Translations under genes and position numbers: made by a program
Notes under the pieces: model-generated
Seen by the model: the letters and a program-made list of their open reading frames with translations, nothing else
The model's database searches: none
What the model was told of the DNA's origin: nothing
In this document: in pieces, positions 14,955 through 15,128 of the stretch
Layout: each line of letters begins with the position of its first letter
How positions within the stretch are numbered: the first letter of the stretch is position 1
Assembly: GCA_019412865.1 (NCBI GenBank)
Contig: DXOJ01000807.1
Coordinates: forward strand, 1 to 15,128
Length of the DNA: 15,128 nt
Direction: 5' to 3'
Origin: Bacteroides sp.
GTDB lineage: Bacteria > Bacteroidota > Bacteroidia > Bacteroidales > Bacteroidaceae

Positions 14955-15116
14955 TTAGTATTTTCGTTTGTTGTGTCTTTCCGGATTATATTTCTCAAAT
15001 CCGGCTGCTGTTATCGCCTTTTTCAAACGTTTTTCAGCTTTGAATACAACATTCTTCACTTCTATGGATTCTGCGGGGCACGTGTAAAAACCTGTGTTTT
15101 CGTTTGTTATTTTTTG
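14955..15116 (-). pseudogene. 3' remnant of a small basic protein gene upstream of the helicase
   Basis: On the minus strand a frame is open from 15116 to a TAA at 14957-14955 and has no start codon. The outer part lies in the 54-base repeat, where the frame is closed by TAG at 15119-15117, so native coding probably begins near 15074. The visible tail is about 40 residues, highly charged, with EVKNVVFKAEKRLKKAIT and the end NPERHNKRKY. Its stop is six bases before the helicase ATG, so the two likely share a transcript. I do not recognise the family. The missing 5' part is replaced by, or lies beyond, the repeat. Confidence 0.5.
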
Positions 15117-15127
15117 CTATAAAAAAT
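15074..15127. repeat. Right copy of the 54-base perfect terminal inverted repeat
   Basis: This is the exact reverse complement of 1-54, so the same repeat end faces inward at both edges of the window. The two inner junctions differ: GGAATT follows at the left, and on the minus strand CAGAATCC follows at the right. A single insertion with flanking duplication therefore does not explain them. The one extra base at 15128 shows that the match was not trimmed symmetrically. Confidence 0.97.
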
Positions 15128-15128
15128 C

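Noticed and set aside
14961..15108. Twelve-base sequence TTTTCGTTTGTT at 14961-14972 and again at 15097-15108 within the repeat.
   Set aside because: It is short and AT-rich, and one copy encodes the NKRK tail of the small protein; chance is a sufficient explanation without a third copy.
1..15128. Reading the segment as a single transposon with 54-base terminal repeats.
   Set aside because: No transposase is present and both ends cut into genes pointing inward, which is not how a functional transposon end looks; flanking copies of another element fit better.

Overview
The window looks like chromosomal DNA of a gut Bacteroides or close relative. Reasons are the moderately AT-rich base composition, the A-rich leaders that mostly lack strong Shine-Dalgarno sites, and gene types common in that group (a fused ResB/CcsA protein and a Bacteroidetes-style mobile-element helicase). 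The genus is inferred from style and recalled family knowledge, not from a database match. I see no rRNA, tRNA, CRISPR array or complete insertion sequence.

The layout has four parts. (1) The two ends carry a perfect 54-base inverted repeat (1-54 and 15074-15127). Each copy abuts a gene that has lost its 5' part: a transporter subunit at the left and a small unknown protein at the right. (2) Positions 22-4052 hold a plus-strand sugar or polyol operon: the truncated membrane protein, a small four-helix membrane protein, an FGGY-family kinase, a zinc-type medium-chain dehydrogenase and a DeoC-family aldolase. Together they suggest uptake, oxidation, phosphorylation and aldol cleavage of a polyol or sugar, but the substrate cannot be read from the sequence.

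(3) Positions 4100-13004 hold a second plus-strand block: a large HzsA-related protein with two heme sites, a beta-propeller fused to a peroxidase-like cytochrome c with two heme sites, a secreted beta-propeller protein, a RidA/chorismatase-like protein and a fused CcsBA cytochrome c maturation protein. It reads as a self-contained periplasmic heme-protein system carrying its own heme-attachment machinery. An imperfect hairpin over the deoC stop codon may partly separate it from the operon before it.

(4) Positions 13149-15116 are on the minus strand: a DEAD/DEAH-type helicase with a degenerate Walker A motif, preceded six bases upstream by the tail of a small truncated gene. This helicase resembles mobile-element replication proteins and converges on ccsBA. 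The most interesting items are the cytochrome block with its built-in maturation gene and chorismatase-like partner, and the inverted repeat, which may mark flanking copies of a repeated element, an invertible segment or an assembly effect.
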